This document shows positions 61,039 through 64,000 of a DNA stretch of 64,000 nt, one piece after another. Source of the stretch: Cydia pomonella (taxonomy: Eukaryota; Arthropoda; Insecta; Lepidoptera; Tortricidae); assembly GCF_033807575.1 (NCBI RefSeq), contig NC_084707.1, positions 18,400,550-18,464,549 on the forward strand. The letters run 5' to 3'. The translations under genes were made by a program, and so were the position numbers. The notes under the pieces are model-generated. The model was not told the DNA's origin. It saw only the letters and a list, made by a program, of their open reading frames with translations, and searched no databases. Each line of letters opens with the position of its first letter. Position 1 is the stretch's first letter.

Positions 61039-64000
61039 CTGAAAACGATTCAACTGTCATATTAATATAAATATCTGTTAAATGTAAGGCCGCTAAGAAC
61101 GAAGAATTTCGCACATTGACCCGCTTGTAATATATAATATTGCCGTCCCTCCCATCAAATGAAAGTTAAACAAAAAATAAAGTCCCTCGATACTGGAAAC
61201 TATTTATTTTCGGGACGATTTTTTGTCTTTAGTTTTTCATACCAGAAGTAATCACTCACGTTGGAGTCCGGCGACAGCCAGTAGGCGATGGAGCGCGCGA
61301 GCAGCGGCCAGTCGGCGGGCTCGCTGGCGAACATGTGGCCCGTGGGCGCGTCCGCCGAGTGCGCCGCCATCTTGAACTGCAGCTCGGAGAACTTCTCCCA
61401 GAACGTGAGCTGCGTCTTGCCCGGCGGGATCATCTCGGCAGAAACGAGCTCGCGCTCGCGTTCCTTTCTGTCCTCAGCTAAACATAATAACGAACATTTG
61501 TCAGTACGAAATCAGTTAGTCAGAACACAAGTCAGATTCAGATTAATGTTACAGACCAGGATCAGGGTTATAAGTGGATATAAGCAGCGCAATGACAAAA
61601 TTTGCCGACTTAATACTAGGGCAAAAATATTAGTGAAAGGAAAAAGATACTTCTAAATAACATGGAGTGGGGAACTTACCTTTAGTATAGCGATGTTCCT
61701 CGACGTTCCATACAGTGTCCTGGTGAGTGAGCACCTTGTCAGCGACAACCTGAAATAGAGAAATGGATAGATGACATCTCTTAGTTTAAAACTTGGGCTT
61801 TGTAAACCTCATCAACTACAATTTTTTATATAAAGTTGAGTTCCTGTGTAATAAAAAATAAAGTTTTGACAAATGGCCTTACCATATTAAACTGTTTTAG
61901 CCATATGTATTTATCTATGTAGCTGGTAAGTTTCTATTTTTTTATGTTTAATACCAGTCCTAAGTATGTCCCTCGGACCTCCTTTAGCGACCGCCTGTTT
62001 TTCGACTTTACTGTGCAGCTGTAGCGCATCGCCGCGCCTGAGCCCTCGTGCACGAGCCGCACGAGCGAGCGGATACCGCGTGCAGTCGCTCGGTCATCAC
62101 GGCAGTGACTGCCTTGTTGTTACCTCGTGCTGGTGGAAGCCCCAGGCGGGCAGCTGGCGGCCGCTGTAGCGCAGCGCCGCGCCCGAGCCCTCGTGCACGA
62201 GCCGCACGAGCGAGCGGATACCGCGTGCAGTCGCTCGGTCATCACGGCAGTGACTGCCTTGTTGTTACCTCGTGCTGGTGGAAGCCCCAGGCGGGCAGCT
62301 GGCGGCCGCTGTAGCGCAGCGCCGCGCCCGAGCCCTCGTGCACGAGCCGCACGAGCGAGCGGATACCGCGTGCAGTCGCTCGGTCATCACGGCAGTGACT
62401 GCCTCGTTGTTACCTCGTGCTGGTGGAAGCCCCAGGCGGGCAGCTGGCGGCCGCTGTAGCGCAGCGCCGCGCCCGAGCCCTCGTGCACGAGCCGCACGAG
62501 CGAGCGGATACCGCGTGCAGTCGCTCGGTCATCACGGCAGTGACTGCCTCGTTGTTACCTCGTGCTGGTGGAAGCCCCAGGCGGGCAGCTGGCGGCCGCT
62601 GTAGCGCAGCGCCGCGCCCGAGCCCTCGTGCACGAGCCGCACGAGCGAGCGGATACCGCGTGCAGTCGCTCGGTCATCACGGCAGTGACTGCCTTGTTGT
62701 TACCTCGTGCTGGTGGAAGCCCCAGGCGGGCAGCTGGCGGCCGCTGTAGCGCAGCGCCGCGCCCGAGCCCTCGTGCACGAGCCGCACGAGCGAGCGGATA
62801 CCGCGTGCAGTCGCTCGGTCATCACGGCAGTGACTGCCTTGTTGTTACCTCGTGCTGGTGGAAGCCCCAGGCGGGCAGCTGGCGGCCGCTGTAGCGCAGC
62901 GCCGCGCCCGAGCCCTCGTGCACGAGCCGCACGAGCGAGCGGATACCGCGTGCAGTCGCTCGGTCATCACGGCAGTGACTGCCTTGTTGTTACCTCGTGC
63001 TGGTGGAAGCCCCAGGCGGGCAGCTGGCGGCCGCTGTAGCGCAGCGCCGCGCCCGAGCCCTCGTGCACGAGCCGCACGAGCGAGCGGATACCGCGTGCAG
63101 TCGCTCGGTCATCACGGCAGTGACTGCCTTGTTGTTACCTCGTGCTGGTGGAAGCCCCAGGCGGGCAGCTGGCGGCCGCTGTAGCGCAGCGCCGCGCCCG
63201 AGCCCTCGTGCACGAGCCGCACGAGCGAGCGGATACCGCGTGCAGTCGCTCGGTCATCACGGCAGTGACTGCCTTGTTGTTACCTCGTGCTGGTGGAAGC
63301 CCCAGGCGGGCAGCTGGCGGCCGCTGTAGCGCAGCGCCGCGCCCGAGCCCTCGTGCACGAGCCGCACGAGCGAGCGGATACCGCGTGCAGTCGCTCGGTC
63401 ATCACGGCAGTGACTGCCTCGTTGTTACCTCGTGCTGGTGGAAGCCCCAGGCGGGCAGCTGGCGGCCGCTGTAGCGCAGCGCCGCGCCCGAGCCCTCGTG
63501 CACGAGCCGCACGAGCGAGCGGATACCGCGTGCAGTCGCTCGGTCATCACGGCAGTGACTGCCTCGTTGTTACCTCGTGCTGGTGGAAGCCCCAGGCGGG
63601 CAGCTGGCGGCCGCTGTAGCGCAGCGCCGCGCCCGAGCCCTCGTGCACGAGCCGCACGAGCGAGCGGATACCGCGTGCAGTCGCTCGGTCATCACGGCAG
63701 TGACTGCCTTGTTGTTACCTCGTGCTGGTGGAAGCCCCAGGCGGGCAGCTGGCGGCCGCTGTAGCGCAGCGCCGCGCCCGAGCCCTCGTGCACGAGCCGC
63801 ACGAGCGAGCGGATACCGCGTGCAGTCGCTCGGTCATCACGGCAGTGACTGCCTTGTTGTTACCTCGTGCTGGTGGAAGCCCCAGGCGGGCAGCTGGCGG
63901 CCGCTGTAGCGCAGCGCCGCGCCCGAGCCCTCGTGCACGAGCCGCACGAGCGAGCGGATACCGCGTGCAGTCGCTCGGTCATCACGGCAGTGACTGCCTC
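60550..64000 (-). CDS. POMT1: Protein O-mannosyltransferase, POMT1-like (3' part; runs off the window)
   Basis: Minus-strand exons: 60550-61038 (last), 61260-61477, 61680-61749, and an upstream exon whose 3' end is at 62124 or at one of its repeats. The order and phases agree. The enzyme transfers mannose from dolichol-phosphate-mannose to Ser/Thr of secretory proteins in the ER membrane. Evidence: a MIR-domain end (LVRLVHEGSGAALRYSG, PAWGFHQHE), then TVWNVEEHRY, then FWEKFSELQFKM and the multi-span C-terminal domain (LGYWLHYLPYFFVDRTLF, LHHYLPAYMFKILLL), ending LRWKDTWDFILHKK. That ending favours POMT1 (rotated abdomen) over POMT2 (twisted). The catalytic N-terminal part is outside the window. 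Confidence 0.85.
61260..61477 (-). CDS. POMT1: POMT1-like internal exon
   Basis: Acceptor TGTTTAG/CTGAGG, donor TCCAAC/GTGAGT on the minus strand. Encodes EMIPPGKTQLTFWEKF through ADWPLLARSIAYWLSPDSN, matching the luminal region before the last membrane domain of PMTs. Confidence 0.88.
61680..61749 (-). CDS. POMT1: POMT1-like 70-nt exon
   Basis: Acceptor CTATTTCAG/GTTGTC, donor ACTAAAG/GTAAGT on the minus strand. Encodes VVADKVLTHQDTVWNVEEH, the end of the MIR region. Confidence 0.85.
62010..64000 (-). repeat. 145-bp tandem array of a POMT1-like exon end, at least 13 copies
   Basis: The unit, read on the minus strand, holds the last ~95 nt of a MIR-domain exon (to HQHE), its donor CACGAG/GTAACA and about 50 bp of intron (CAAGGCAGTCACTGCCGTGA). 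Period 145 bp. There are 13 complete donors from 62119 to 63860, and the array continues past the window edge. The copy nearest the downstream exon (62010-62110) is truncated and degenerate. Between full copies I see one varying base only (GCCTTG or GCCTCG). Which donor joins the exon at 61749 cannot be told from sequence. Confidence 0.93.

Noticed and set aside
61300..61656. 122-codon plus-strand ORF
   Set aside because: It overlaps the well-supported minus-strand POMT1-like exon.
62048..63909. Repeated 110-codon plus-strand ORFs
   Set aside because: Opposite-strand shadows of the POMT1-like 145-bp array.

Overview
This is a eukaryotic genomic window, almost certainly from a moth or butterfly (Lepidoptera). 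Its host genes have GT-AG introns and insect-like orthologues, and the non-coding sequence carries repeats that recur across lepidopteran genomes. There is no bacterial operon structure and no CRISPR array. All work was by eye: splice sites were placed by reading-frame continuity and family resemblance, not by a gene finder or transcript data.

Layout. 1-4.5 kb: an 873-aa gene that looks like a DDE-type transposase or a relative of one. 4.7-11.7 kb: a satellite block, with a 100-bp array, then a 1.4-kb near-palindromic fold-back element with a LINE tail inside it, then a 108-bp array, then a short 106-116-bp array. 12.3-17.9 kb: a complete-looking LINE on the minus strand, with intact ORF1 and ORF2, a 40-nt poly-A and a 14-bp target-site duplication. 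19.1-49.2 kb: the phosphorylase kinase beta subunit gene (PHKB), 20 visible exons on the plus strand. 52.2-57.5 kb: DNAJB11 (ER co-chaperone) on the minus strand, 5 exons. 58.0-59.5 kb: PSMB7 (proteasome beta-2), plus strand, 4 exons, head to head with DNAJB11. 60.5-64.0 kb: the 3' half of a protein O-mannosyltransferase (POMT1-like) on the minus strand, running off the window. The four host genes have unrelated jobs (glycogen breakdown control, ER folding, proteolysis, glycosylation).

The most unusual signal is repeated tandem duplication of exon ends. In PHKB the 3' half of the penultimate coding exon, its 5' splice site and about 45 bp of intron form a 166-bp unit repeated about 22 more times. 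Each copy keeps an open, phase 0-0 cassette of 117 nt (39 aa). The array was later split by a gypsy-type LTR element (identical 110-bp LTRs, 5-bp target duplication) and by a truncated LINE (10-bp target duplication). The last PHKB exon, with its stop codon and CAAX box, is repeated 7 times in a 121-bp unit. The POMT1-like gene has a 145-bp array of the same design (exon 3' end, 5' splice site, intron start), at least 13 copies, reaching the window edge. Four other PHKB exons are followed by one or two decayed partial copies of themselves. Decayed copies argue for a real, recurrent process; the near-identical arrays should still be checked against reads for assembly error.
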